Assembly (NCBI GenBank): GCA_902796865.1
Contig: CADBQZ010000192.1
Location: 1-25,465 of the forward strand
DNA: 25,465 nt
Reading direction: 5' to 3'
DNA from: an uncultured Ruminococcus sp.
GTDB lineage: Bacteria; Bacillota; Clostridia; Oscillospirales; Ruminococcaceae
Every line of letters starts with the position of its first letter. The first letter of the stretch is position 1. Both the position numbers and the translations under genes were made by a program. Shown in pieces: positions 6,919 through 14,869 of the stretch. The notes beneath the pieces were generated by a model. The model saw nothing but the letters and a program-made list of their open reading frames with translations, was not told the origin of the DNA and searched no databases.

Positions 6919-8493
6919 TTATTTAGCGTATTCGACAGCTCTGCTCTCACGGATCATATTTACCTTTATCTGACCCGGATAATCCATATCATTCTCGATC
7001 TGCTTTGCTATCTCTCTTGCAACGATGACCATACGCTCATCGTTTATGACCTCAGGAAGTATCATGACTCTTACTTCACGGCCTGCCTGTACAGCATAGC
7101 ATTTTTCAACACCTTCGTAAGAAGTGCATATTTCTTCAAGCTTTTCAAGACGCTTGATATAATTTTCATAGTTTTCGGATCTTGCTCCCGGTCTTGCAGC
7201 AGATATTGCATCAGCCGCCTGTACGATACAAGCGATGACCGTCTTAGGTTCAACATCGTTATGATGTGCTTCAACAGCATGGATTATCTCCGCATTTTCC
7301 TTATACTTACGGCAGACATCTACGCCTATCTGTACATGAGAGCCTTCTATCTCTGATGTAAGAGCCTTTCCTATATCGTGAAGAAGTCCCGCACGTCTTG
7401 CAAGGTTTGCATCAACGCCCAATTCAGAAGCAAGTATTCCCGAAAGCTGTGCGACCTCGATAGAATGGCTCAGAACGTTCTGACGATAGCTGGTCCTGAA
7501 TTTAAGTCTTCCTATAAGCTTTATAAGCTCGTGGTTCATGCCATGTACATTTGTTTCAAGAACAGCTCTTTCGCCCTCCTGCTTTATCTTGTACTCGACC
7601 TCACGCCTTGCTTTATCGACCATTTCTTCAATGCGTGTAGGATGGATCCTTCCGTCCGATATAAGCTTTTCAAGCGCTATCCTTGCGACTTCTCTTCTTA
7701 CATGGTCAAAGCACGAAAGTGTTATAGCTTCAGGAGTATCATCGATTATGAGATCAACTCCTGTTAAAGTTTCAAAAGTTCTTATATTACGTCCTTCACG
7801 ACCGATTATCCTGCCCTTCATCTCGTCATTAGGAAGAGCAACTACCGAAACAGTAGCCTCTGAGACCTGATCGGCAGCACACTTGGCAATAGCAAGTGAA
7901 ATATAACCTCTTGCCTTTTCTTCACATTCATCCTTTATCTGCTGTTCATAAGCTGCGACCTTTACTGCTTTTTCATGAACAAGATCGCCTTCAAGCATAT
8001 TAAGAATATACTCTTTAGCCTGTTCTTTTGTAAACTCCGATATTCTTTCAAGAATATCCATCTGGCTCTTTTTGATCTTTTCTGCTTCCTTCAGCTTTTC
8101 ATCCGCATTACGGATCTTATTCTGAAGTGTTTCTTCTTTTTTCTCGATATTGTCATTTTTCTTATCAAGAGATTCTTCCTTCTGCTGGATCCTTCTCTCC
8201 TGACGGGATATTTCGTATCTTCTGTCTTTTATTTCCTTTTCGGCATCAGAACGCAGCTTATGTATTTCGTCCTTAGCTTCAACAAGAGCAGCTTTTTTCT
8301 TAGCTTCGGCTTCTTTATCAGCGTCCACAAGAATTTTTTCAGCTTCCTTTTCAGCAGAGCCCATTACCGACTCAGCCTGACGTTTTCTGTAGGAAACGCC
8401 CATTTTGAAGCTTATGATGCCCGACACTGCTGCACCGACTATAAGTGCCACAAGACAGATGATCACTGCAACTGTAACATCCATTGCCCGCAC
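6919..8493 (-). CDS. rny: ribonuclease Y
   Basis: 524 residues. An N-terminal membrane anchor (about 6-28) is followed by a long charged coiled coil (about 35-200, rich in K/E heptads), a KH domain with [15 protein letters not shown], and an HD domain with [17 protein letters not shown] carrying the metal-binding His-Asp. This is the membrane-bound endoribonuclease that starts mRNA decay in many Firmicutes. The start is uncertain: GTG at 8493 lies four bases after AAGGAGG, whereas the in-frame ATG three codons later is about 13 bases from it. The gene is alone between a terminator and its own strong promoter, with an unusually long 5' leader of about 270 bases. Confidence 0.97.
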   Translation of the reverse strand: MRAMDVTVAVIICLVALIVGAAVSGIISFKMGVSYRKRQAESVMGSAEKEAEKILVDADKEAEAKKKAALVEAKDEIHKLRSDAEKEIKDRRYEISRQERRIQQKEESLDKKNDNIEKKEETLQNKIRNADEKLKEAEKIKKSQMDILERISEFTKEQAKEYILNMLEGDLVHEKAVKVAAYEQQIKDECEEKARGYISLAIAKCAADQVSEATVSVVALPNDEMKGRIIGREGRNIRTFETLTGVDLIIDDTPEAITLSCFDHVRREVARIALEKLISDGRIHPTRIEEMVDKARREVEYKIKQEGERAVLETNVHGMNHELIKLIGRLKFRTSYRQNVLSHSIEVAQLSGILASELGVDANLARRAGLLHDIGKALTSEIEGSHVQIGVDVCRKYKENAEIIHAVEAHHNDVEPKTVIACIVQAADAISAARPGARSENYENYIKRLEKLEEICTSYEGVEKCYAVQAGREVRVMILPEVINDERMVIVAREIAKQIENDMDYPGQIKVNMIRESRAVEYAK

Positions 8494-8767
8494 ATTACCT
8501 CCTTAATAATAATAGAATATATTGCTAACTAAAATCAATTTGCATTGATACTGTTTTTAAACAATATCTTGTTATTCTATCACTACGGCCGAAAGGTAAT
8601 ACCGCCATAATCATATTCATATTTTTTGGTTATTTAAAAAGCATAAAATGCTGAAATAAATCATTGTGCCGCACATGGCACACCGGGATTTTTACCGGTC
8701 ATATAAAAATTATGATGCAATCACAGCAGCATTCCGCCGCAGTAATACTTTTGCAAAGTTATACAAT
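8494..8767 (-). promoter_or_regulatory. long untranslated leader of rny
   Basis: No credible gene lies in this stretch. Read on the minus strand it is the 5' leader from the promoter at 8774-8802 to rny. It contains small hairpins: TGTGCC/GGCACA (8665-8682), ACCGG/CCGGT (8682-8699) and GCAT/ATGC (8641-8651). The palindrome GGTAATACC lies at about 8585. It ends in AAGGAGG. I recognise no known riboswitch. Confidence 0.55.
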
Positions 8768-8773
8768 ACTTTT

Positions 8774-8802
8774 ATTTTATACTCTTTTTATGAAAATGTC
8801 AA
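8774..8802 (-). promoter_or_regulatory. sigma-A promoter of rny
   Basis: Minus strand: perfect -35 TTGACA (8797-8802), 17-base spacer, -10 TAAAAT (8774-8779). The start is expected near 8767. It also lies downstream of the rqcP stop at 8874, so rny does not depend on the rqcP transcript. Confidence 0.85.
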
Positions 8803-8873
8803 GGGGTTTTATAATGTTTTATATATAACCAATACAATAATATACAAAATCGAGCAAGTTTATTTTATCGTTA

Positions 8874-9116
8874 TTAATTTACGATACGATAATTTTCGGC
8901 AGCGTTTTCCTTTCTTACTACCTCTGTCACATTCAATACCTCTGCTTTTATCGGCTTTGCGCCCATATTGATCTCTATGATATCACCTATTTTCACATCG
9001 TACGAAGCTCTTGCTATCTTTCCGTTAACCGATATCTTTCCGGCATCACACGCTTCATTAGCTACTGTTCTGCGCTTTATAAGCCTTGTCACTTTAAGAT
9101 ATTTGTCCAGTCTCAT
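8874..9116 (-). CDS. rqcP: S4-domain ribosome quality-control factor RqcP
   Basis: 80 residues from the ATG at 9116 (MRLDKYLKVTRLIKRRT). The fold is a single S4 RNA-binding domain of the HslR/YabO type: RLDKYLK..RLIKRRTVANEACDAGKISVNGK, then KIGDIIEI. In Bacillus subtilis RqcP works with RqcH to add alanine tails to peptides on stalled 50S subunits. The start is chosen because GGAGG (9121-9125) lies just upstream; an in-frame TTG four codons earlier overlaps that site and is less likely. It sits downstream of hup and mazG, as in many Firmicutes. A terminator hairpin for hup directly abuts its ribosome binding site. Confidence 0.92.
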   Translation of the reverse strand: MRLDKYLKVTRLIKRRTVANEACDAGKISVNGKIARASYDVKIGDIIEINMGAKPIKAEVLNVTEVVRKENAAENYRIVN

Positions 9117-9125
9117 TTTTTCCTC

Positions 9126-9160
9126 CAAAAAATAAGGCAGGAACAGCTGTCCTGCCTTAT
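9126..9160 (-). terminator. terminator after hup, abutting the rqcP ribosome binding site
   Basis: An 11-bp stem ATAAGGCAGGA/TCCTGCCTTAT (9132-9142 with 9150-9160) with a 7-base loop. On the minus strand it runs into TTTTTT, and the next bases are the GGAGG of rqcP. It should reduce transcription from hup into rqcP. Confidence 0.85.
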
Positions 9161-9225
9161 ATCTTTATCTGCTTTCAACAGCTCCCCGGCACAGCACCGT
9201 GCGTCCCGCCGGCTCGCCTGGATCA

Positions 9226-9501
9226 TTATTCGTTTACAGCGTCCTTGAGAGCCTTGCCTGCCTTGAATGCCGGAGCCTTCTTTGCAGGAACGATGATCTT
9301 TTCACCTGTTCTTGGGTTCTTAGATTCCTTTTCCTTGCGGTCACGAACTTCAAATGTACCAAAACCGATGAGCTGTACCTTGTCACCATTTTTAAGAGCC
9401 TCTGTTACAGCTTCTATAGTTGCTGCAAGTGCATTTTCTGCATCTGCCTTTGAAAGATTAGCCTTTTCCTTGATCTGAGCGATCAAATCTGCTTTTGTCA
9501 T
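9226..9501 (-). CDS. hup: HU family DNA-binding protein
   Basis: 91 residues, the classic HU length. MTKADLIAQIKEKANLSKADAENAL forms the dimerising helices, and GFGTFEVRDRKEKESKNPRTGEKI is the DNA-contacting beta-arm with the conserved RNPxTG-like tip (KNPRTG), followed by PAFKAGKALKDAV. It is an abundant nucleoid protein. ATG start with GGAGG eight bases upstream. It lies between mazG and rqcP, a gene order seen in Clostridia. A GC-rich inverted stretch (about 9187-9212) and a terminator follow it. Confidence 0.97.
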   Translation of the reverse strand: MTKADLIAQIKEKANLSKADAENALAATIEAVTEALKNGDKVQLIGFGTFEVRDRKEKESKNPRTGEKIIVPAKKAPAFKAGKALKDAVNE

Positions 9502-9612
9502 ATTGATTTCCTCCGTTTTTATTATTTATTACGGCAATGACCCAAAAACCGATACCGAAAAATCATGATACGGCATCATATGTCTACTGCCTCTATACCA
9601 TCACGACCGTCA

Positions 9613-10410
9613 TCACACACGGTCTTTTGCCTGACGCCAATAGGCATCAAGTTCATCTATGCTAAGAGCCTTCATGTCGGCTCCGCTAAGATCTACAAGT
9701 TTTTCTGTCTCTTTAAATCTTTTTATAAATTTCTCAGAAGCCTTTGTAAGTACTTCCTCAGCATCAAGGTCAAGATGTCTTGCTGTGTTCACGCACGAAA
9801 ACAGAAGATCGCCGAGTTCTTCCTCGATATGAGCCTTATCGCCCTCTTCCATAGCCTTTTCAAGCTCGTCAGTTTCAAGACGTATACACTCAAACGCTCC
9901 CTTAGCGTTTTCAAAATCCATACCTGCTCTCATAGCTCTTTTTCCGAGCTTCTGTGCTCTCATAAGCGCCGGCAGAGACTTTGCGACACTTTCAAGAGTT
10001 TCGGCATAAGTTTCCTGTCCCTTGGTCTGCTTTTTGATGCTGTCCCAGTTTTTGAGAACTTCTCCCTCATCGGTAACAGTAAGTTCGCCAAATACATGAG
10101 GATGTCTTGTTATAAGTTTTTTGCAAAGTTCATCACATATGCCGCCGAAAGCGAAATTTCCCTTTTCGTCTTCTATACGGCAATGGAACACCACCTGCAA
10201 AAGAACATCGCCTAATTCCTCACGCAAAAGCGCACTGTCATCAAGGTCAATAGCTTCTATCGCTTCATAGACCTCTTCGATAAAGTCCTTTCTTATCGAC
10301 TGATGCGTTTGTACTTTATCCCACGGACAGCCATTAGGACTTCTCAGTATCTCCATTATTTTAAGCAGATCATTTATATCATAATTATCTTTAAAATCAA
10401 AATCAACCAT
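9613..10410 (-). CDS. mazG: nucleoside triphosphate pyrophosphohydrolase MazG
   Basis: 265 residues, with two all-alpha MazG domains. The first has the signature LRSPNGCPWDKVQTHQSIRKDF then EEVYE (45-49) and EELGD (64-68), the metal-binding EExxE...ExxD set. The second has LETDELEKAM...EEELGDLLFS around 160-195. It hydrolyses NTPs to NMP and pyrophosphate and clears non-canonical nucleotides; by similarity it corresponds to the MazG part of YabN, without the N-terminal SAM-methyltransferase domain of the Bacillus protein. A plausible promoter is at 10480-10508. The next genes are hup and rqcP. Confidence 0.94.
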   Translation of the reverse strand: MVDFDFKDNYDINDLLKIMEILRSPNGCPWDKVQTHQSIRKDFIEEVYEAIEAIDLDDSALLREELGDVLLQVVFHCRIEDEKGNFAFGGICDELCKKLITRHPHVFGELTVTDEGEVLKNWDSIKKQTKGQETYAETLESVAKSLPALMRAQKLGKRAMRAGMDFENAKGAFECIRLETDELEKAMEEGDKAHIEEELGDLLFSCVNTARHLDLDAEEVLTKASEKFIKRFKETEKLVDLSGADMKALSIDELDAYWRQAKDRV

Positions 10411-10479
10411 AGAAGCACCTGTTTAAATTATTTTTCAAAAATTCAGGTTTTATGCGTCTTAGCATGACCCATAAGTTAT

Positions 10480-10508
10480 ATACTACCGCAAAACCGCAGA
10501 AAATGCAA
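10480..10508 (-). promoter_or_regulatory. possible promoter of mazG
   Basis: Minus strand: TTGCAT (10503-10508), 17-base spacer, TAGTAT (10480-10485), leaving a leader of about 60 bases before the mazG ATG. Four to five of six consensus bases in each box. Confidence 0.5.
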
Positions 10509-10577
10509 GCTTTTTTTTAAAGTTTGGCGTTTTTATTCAAATATTTTGCTTTGCACATCTCTTTTCTGTCAGTTTGT

Positions 10578-11120
10578 TCAATTGCTTTCAAGCACTACAG
10601 AACCCGTTCCTATGCCGGCTGCCTTATCCTTTAACTGTGCAGTTCTGAGTTCGCCCATAACACGCTGTGTAAAGAAGTTTATCTTCCTTCTGTTCTCGTC
10701 ATCAGCAGGTATAGCATTCGGTGTTATCTCTGTTTTATAAACTCCGCTCTTTGTAAGGAAGTACACAAAATTCTTTCCTGCTGTAGGCATATCGAACTGT
10801 GTAGTCTTCTTGCAGCAGTCAAGGAGTGATGAGGCATTTTTAACAAAATCAAATGCCGCCTGTGCTACTCCTCTGTATCTTGAAGCTGCGTTTAAAAATT
10901 CTCCGCCAAGATTGAAATAAAGGTTTGCCGCACCGTTTATATAACATACCATTGTTGCTAAAACTGTCGGTGACATAGGTATATCAACTACCACGCCGTA
11001 AACTTCCTTTGAAGAAAGCTTTACCTTAAAAGGATCAGCCGGCATTGTAAGCGACTTTCCTCTTGCGACAATGTATTTCTGTGATGCAGTGTATCTGTCA
11101 AGTACTGAACGTTTAGCCAT
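10578..11120 (-). CDS. uncharacterised 180-residue protein
   Basis: I cannot assign this gene to a named family. There is no signal peptide or membrane segment. Apparent secondary structure alternates: strands VYGVVVDIP, TMVCYINGAANLYFNLGGEF and NFVYFLTKSGVYKTEI, with helices SRYRGVAQAAFDFVKNASSLL and RKINFFTQRVMGELRTAQ. The central pattern, a hydrophobic strand, then a 'G-A-x-L-Y-F-x-x-G-G' turn, then a helix, recalls small uncharacterised bacterial proteins of similar size, but this is memory-based and weak. ATG start with AAAGGAAG upstream. It begins 21 bases after the aminotransferase stop on the same strand, so it is probably co-transcribed. No clear terminator follows. Confidence 0.75.
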   Translation of the reverse strand: MAKRSVLDRYTASQKYIVARGKSLTMPADPFKVKLSSKEVYGVVVDIPMSPTVLATMVCYINGAANLYFNLGGEFLNAASRYRGVAQAAFDFVKNASSLLDCCKKTTQFDMPTAGKNFVYFLTKSGVYKTEITPNAIPADDENRRKINFFTQRVMGELRTAQLKDKAAGIGTGSVVLESN

Positions 11121-11141
11121 TTTTTTCTTCCTTTCTGCTTA

Positions 11142-12335
11142 TCAGTCAAGCATCTGCTTTGTCATATTTCCGAGTATCTCTATACCCTTTACGATCTGTT
11201 CGTCTCTAGGAGTAGAGAAATTCAAACGAAAAGCAGTCGTTTTATCATTTTCGTTTATCATAAATGCAGTTCCGGGAACTACCGCTATCTTGTGATCCCT
11301 TACTGCCTTTGTGCAAAATTCAGGCATATCTGTGCCTTCCGGCAGATAAGCCCACACAAAAAGTCCGCCTTCGGGTCTTGTATAGGTTATCTTCTTTGAA
11401 AAATGCTTATCCATACCTTCGAGCATAAGACCGCATTTTCTTCTGTAGATGTCACGCAGATCTTTAAAATGCGCCTGCATATCCGTCTGACACATAAATT
11501 GATAGCATACCACCTGTGACCATATAGCCGTATGAACGTCTGCTACCTGCTTGCATATTACCATTTTCTGGATTATCTCCTTAGGACCGCAGGCATAGCC
11601 TACACGAAGTCCGGGTGCAAGTATCTTTGAGAATGTTCCCGAATAAATAACTCTGCCGTCATCGTCCATAGTCTTTATAGATGCAATATCTTCACCGGCA
11701 AATCTAAGATCACCATACGGATTATCCTCTAAGATCACTGCATCATACTTCTTTGCAAGCTCATAAAGACCCTTCCTCTTTTCAAGAGTCATAGTGCCGC
11801 CTGTAGGATTCTGGAAATTCGGGATAACATAGATGAGTTTCTGTCCCTTTGAAGCGCTTAGCACTTCTTCAAGCTTATCAAGCTTCATTCCGCCTTCTTC
11901 AAGTTCCACGCCCTCAAGCTTTACATTGTATGAACGGAACGCATTAAGCGAGCCTATAAAGCTTGGTGCTTCGCATATAAGCGTATCACCCTCATTGCAA
12001 AGTACCTTGCAGGCAAATTCATTCGCCTGCTGAGCGCCGGAAGTTATGATAAGTTCATCTCTCTGCGGATCAAAGCAGCCCTTTTTCTCCATTTCCTTTT
12101 TAAGAAGATCTCTTAAAGGACCGTATCCCTCGGTAACACTGTACTGGAGCGCTAAAATAGGGTCATTTTTAAAAATATTCGATGAAATATCGGATATCTT
12201 TTCTACCGGGAAAGCCTCCGGGGCAGGGTTTCCTGCCGCAAACGATATTACTTCCGGGTCAGAAGTGAATTTAAGTATTTCCCTTATTGCTGATGCCTGA
12301 AGTCCTGACACCTTATTGGAAAATTTATATTCCAT
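11142..12335 (-). CDS. PLP-dependent class I/II aminotransferase
   Basis: 397 residues from the ATG at 12335. Fold-type I aminotransferase: a short N-terminal segment (LQASAIREILKF...VISFAAGNPAPEAFP), GYGPLRDLL, NPTGG, EDNPYGDLRF with the cofactor-contacting Asp and Tyr, and the Schiff-base lysine in SGTFSKILAPGLRVGY (about Lys237). The pattern is that of the 2-aminoadipate / aromatic aminotransferase (LysN/AraT-like) group also found fused in MocR regulators. The exact substrate cannot be decided. An ATG five codons upstream (12350) lacks a good ribosome binding site; GGAG inside that region serves the chosen ATG. The 180-aa protein follows. Confidence 0.9.
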   Translation of the reverse strand: MEYKFSNKVSGLQASAIREILKFTSDPEVISFAAGNPAPEAFPVEKISDISSNIFKNDPILALQYSVTEGYGPLRDLLKKEMEKKGCFDPQRDELIITSGAQQANEFACKVLCNEGDTLICEAPSFIGSLNAFRSYNVKLEGVELEEGGMKLDKLEEVLSASKGQKLIYVIPNFQNPTGGTMTLEKRKGLYELAKKYDAVILEDNPYGDLRFAGEDIASIKTMDDDGRVIYSGTFSKILAPGLRVGYACGPKEIIQKMVICKQVADVHTAIWSQVVCYQFMCQTDMQAHFKDLRDIYRRKCGLMLEGMDKHFSKKITYTRPEGGLFVWAYLPEGTDMPEFCTKAVRDHKIAVVPGTAFMINENDKTTAFRLNFSTPRDEQIVKGIEILGNMTKQMLD

Positions 12336-12405
12336 TGTTATTATCTCCATTCTGCCGCCTCATACAAATATTCAGGCAGCTGCATTTTTAGATGCATAAA
12401 GCATT

Positions 12406-12434
12406 ATTATACATAATATAATATTATAACACAA
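12406..12434 (-). promoter_or_regulatory. possible promoter of the aminotransferase gene
   Basis: Minus strand: perfect -10 TATAAT (12406-12411), 17-base spacer ending in TG, weak -35 TTGTGT (12429-12434). The leader contains a hairpin TGCAT/ATGCA (12381-12396). Confidence 0.5.
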
Positions 12435-12541
12435 ATTTTTCTGTGCCGCAATATCTTTTCGTTTATTTTTTCAGTACATAGTGATTATGAACAATTTCAA
12501 CGCACACGATTTGTTAAAGTAAATTTTTTAAGGAGCAAAAT

Positions 12542-14107
12542 TTGAGAAAACAAAGCTTTATAAAAGGTTCGGCTATACTTATTTCTTCCGCCGTGATATC
12601 AAAAGCTATCGGTGCCGTTTTCAAGATACCGCTCACAAATATGCTGGGCGGAGACGGCATGAGCAGTTTCAGCTGTGCCTACGGGCTGTTCCTACCGGTG
12701 TATGCGATAGCCTCCGGTGGTCTTACCACCGCAATTGCAAAACTCACAGCCGAAAATGCTGCACAAGGACGATATGATAATATAAAAAAGCTGCATAAAA
12801 CAGCACTTATACTGTTTTCAGCCGCAGGTACTGTCTTGTCTGTACTTATATTCCTGCTTGCCGGACCATTTTCAGAAAAGGCAGCATCATGCCCTGACGG
12901 GAAGCTTTCCGTCATGATGATAGCGCCATCCGTTCTCGCCGGCTGTATCACCGCAGTATACCGTGGCTGCCGTGAAGGAGCAAGCGATATGTATCCGACT
13001 GCCATTTCTCAGGTCATTGAATCTGCTGTAAGGCTTTCGGCAGGTCTGGGACTGTGCCTTTTCGTGCTCAATTCACCCGAAAAGGTCATGCCGTATCTTC
13101 CTAAAGGCACAAGCATCACCACAGCGGCAGCGGCAGCAGCTGTACTCGGCATAACAATATCCTCTGTCGCCGGAACAGCTTTCATGTACATATGTGGAAA
13201 CGGATGCGAAAAGCTTTCGGGAGGCAGCAAGGACCGCACCAGAAAGATAATATCAGACATAATGAGAATCTTTCTTCCAACAGCACTGGGCGCTGCTGCG
13301 ACAAACCTCACCTCTCTTGCCGATCTTGGCACTATTGTCCGCTGTCTTGAAAATGCCGGACAAGAAAGTAACATGAAATATGATCCCGAATTTATTTACG
13401 GGTCATTTATGGGACTTTCAGTCACAGTATTCAATCTTATACCATCGGTCACAAATATGTTCGGTAAAGGGATACTTCCGTTTATATCCGCCTGCTGTGC
13501 TTCAAATAACAAAAGCGGCGTAAAAAGACTTTCCGAACGTGTGACCGCCGTTACCGCTTTTATTGCTGTTCCGTGCGGTCTGGGACTGTGTACTCTTTCA
13601 AAGCCTGTTTTACTGTTTTTATTTTCCAAAAGAGCAGAAGAATGTATAGTATCTGCGCCAAGTCTTTCGATACTTGGTATTGCAGCGATATTTCTGTGTC
13701 TGAGCGTTCCGCTTTTTTCCTGCTTTCAGGCAGCAGGACGTGCTGACATACCAGTAAAGCTCACTCTCGCAGGTGCCGCTGTAAAGCTTTCAGGCAATCT
13801 TCTGCTGATACCTCAGCCGTCAATAGGCATCTGCGGAGCAGCCGTTTCAACACTTCTTTGCTATCTTGCCATATTTTTGCTGTGTCTCATATTCTATCCT
13901 AAAACAGTAGGTGTAAGCATAAATATAAGCTTTCTTGTTCCGATAGGCATATCTGGGATACTTTGTGCATTAACAGCATTCATAGTATATCCGATACTTC
14001 CGTTTTCAAATTTTCTGTCTATGCCTTTATCTGCCGCAGCAGGTGCAGCAGTATATTTTACAGCCGCTTTTATATCCGGAGCATATAAAAGTATAAGATC
14101 AGTATAA
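12542..14107 (+). CDS. SpoVB/MurJ-type polysaccharide or lipid II flippase
   Basis: 521 residues with about 14 hydrophobic segments and the MATE/MOP-superfamily opening SFIKGSAILISSAVISKAIGAVFKIPLTNMLG typical of SpoVB/YabM/YtgP proteins. These flip lipid-linked cell-wall precursors; SpoVB-type paralogues serve vegetative or spore wall synthesis and sequence alone does not separate them. The start is TTG, six bases after AAGGAG; the first internal ATG lies about 34 codons later and would remove the first transmembrane helix. It is divergent from the aminotransferase gene and near mazG-hup-rqcP, recalling the yabM-yabN-yabO order of Bacillus. Confidence 0.9.
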   Translation: MRKQSFIKGSAILISSAVISKAIGAVFKIPLTNMLGGDGMSSFSCAYGLFLPVYAIASGGLTTAIAKLTAENAAQGRYDNIKKLHKTALILFSAAGTVLSVLIFLLAGPFSEKAASCPDGKLSVMMIAPSVLAGCITAVYRGCREGASDMYPTAISQVIESAVRLSAGLGLCLFVLNSPEKVMPYLPKGTSITTAAAAAAVLGITISSVAGTAFMYICGNGCEKLSGGSKDRTRKIISDIMRIFLPTALGAAATNLTSLADLGTIVRCLENAGQESNMKYDPEFIYGSFMGLSVTVFNLIPSVTNMFGKGILPFISACCASNNKSGVKRLSERVTAVTAFIAVPCGLGLCTLSKPVLLFLFSKRAEECIVSAPSLSILGIAAIFLCLSVPLFSCFQAAGRADIPVKLTLAGAAVKLSGNLLLIPQPSIGICGAAVSTLLCYLAIFLLCLIFYPKTVGVSINISFLVPIGISGILCALTAFIVYPILPFSNFLSMPLSAAAGAAVYFTAAFISGAYKSIRSV

Positions 14108-14121
14108 TATACCATTATACA

Positions 14122-14153
14122 AAGCCCCTCCTTTTCATTTTAAGGAGGGGCTT
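14122..14153. terminator. convergent hairpin between flippase and rex
   Basis: A perfect 12-bp stem AAGCCCCTCCTT/AAGGAGGGGCTT with an 8-base loop, between two converging genes. T-runs on either side are weak, so it may be a bidirectional terminator of modest strength. Confidence 0.75.
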
Positions 14154-14179
14154 GACTTATAATAAAACGCTCTTATTTT

Positions 14180-14830
14180 TCACTTTTTTTCAGCACTGTC
14201 TTCGGAATAATTGTTAAGTCCATAGGCAAGTGTCATCAAACTATCGGCAAGATGAACGTTTTCAACGACCACATCATCGTCCGGTTTGAAATCATAATGA
14301 CTGAAATTCCAGAATCCTTTTACTCCCGAAGCGATAAGCTTTGGCGCAAGCTTTGCTGCCGCATCCTTTGGGATACAAAATATTGCACACACAGGCTCGT
14401 TCTTGCTGCAGAACTCTTCCAGTGTATTGACATTACTTATACTGATGCCAGACATCGTTTTGCCTATCTTGTCAGGATCGCTGTCAAAAATACCTATAAG
14501 TTCAAAGCCTCTTTTCGGGAAATCAATATGAGCAGTAACGGCTCTTCCAAGATTTCCGGCACCTATAAGTATAGCCTTGTTTCCGGCATTGACACCAAGG
14601 ATATCACGTATTGCTTCACGAAGTTCACTTACATTATATCCGTATCCCTGCTGACCGAATCCGCCAAAACAGTTAAGATCCTGTCTTATCTGCGAAGCTG
14701 TAAGCCCCATGCGCTGTGAAAGCTCACGGCTGGAGATCCTAACTATGCCCTGAGATTCAAGATCTCCCAAAAATCTGTAATATCGAGGCAGCCTTTTTAT
14801 AACAGGCGATGATACCAAAGATTTCGACAT
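14180..14830 (-). CDS. rex: redox-sensing transcriptional repressor Rex
   Basis: 216 residues. A winged helix (about 1-80: VIKRLPRYYRFLGDL, ISSRELSQRMGLTASQIRQDL, FGQQGYGYNVSELREAI) is followed by an NAD(H)-binding Rossmann domain with the dinucleotide motif GAGNLG (90-95) and the acidic end of beta-2 (IGIFDSDPDKIG). Rex senses the NADH/NAD+ ratio and represses fermentation and respiratory genes when NAD+ is high. ATG start with AGGAGGAT. It is the last gene after icd, 39 bases away, so it may be co-expressed with the TCA-branch genes. I did not find a clear TTGTTAA-type Rex site at the acn promoter. Confidence 0.95.
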   Translation of the reverse strand: MSKSLVSSPVIKRLPRYYRFLGDLESQGIVRISSRELSQRMGLTASQIRQDLNCFGGFGQQGYGYNVSELREAIRDILGVNAGNKAILIGAGNLGRAVTAHIDFPKRGFELIGIFDSDPDKIGKTMSGISISNVNTLEEFCSKNEPVCAIFCIPKDAAAKLAPKLIASGVKGFWNFSHYDFKPDDDVVVENVHLADSLMTLAYGLNNYSEDSAEKK

Positions 14831-14869
14831 AAAATATCCTCCTCCGCTGTTTCAGATAAACTGATACTC

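Noticed and set aside
7975..8532. Plus-strand open frame of 185 codons opposite the rny coiled coil
   Set aside because: Its very Phe/Leu-rich translation mirrors the Lys/Glu codons of the coiled coil; no initiation signal.
8874..9128. Longer rqcP reading from a TTG at 9128
   Set aside because: The TTG overlaps the GGAGG that serves the ATG at 9116; the shorter form matches family length.
9187..9212. GC-rich inverted segment (CCGGC...GCCGG) after hup
   Set aside because: Imperfect and without T-run; the clear terminator lies further on at 9132-9160, so no separate function is claimed.
9565..10215. Plus-strand open frame of 216 codons opposite mazG
   Set aside because: Complement of mazG; Cys/Phe/Ser-rich translation with no domain and no ribosome binding site.
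12519..12541. TTGTTAA half-site resembling a Rex operator before the flippase gene
   Set aside because: The second, inverted half-site is missing; only one half matches.
12679..13374. Minus-strand open frames opposite the flippase gene
   Set aside because: They mirror a recognisable membrane-protein gene and have no family signature.
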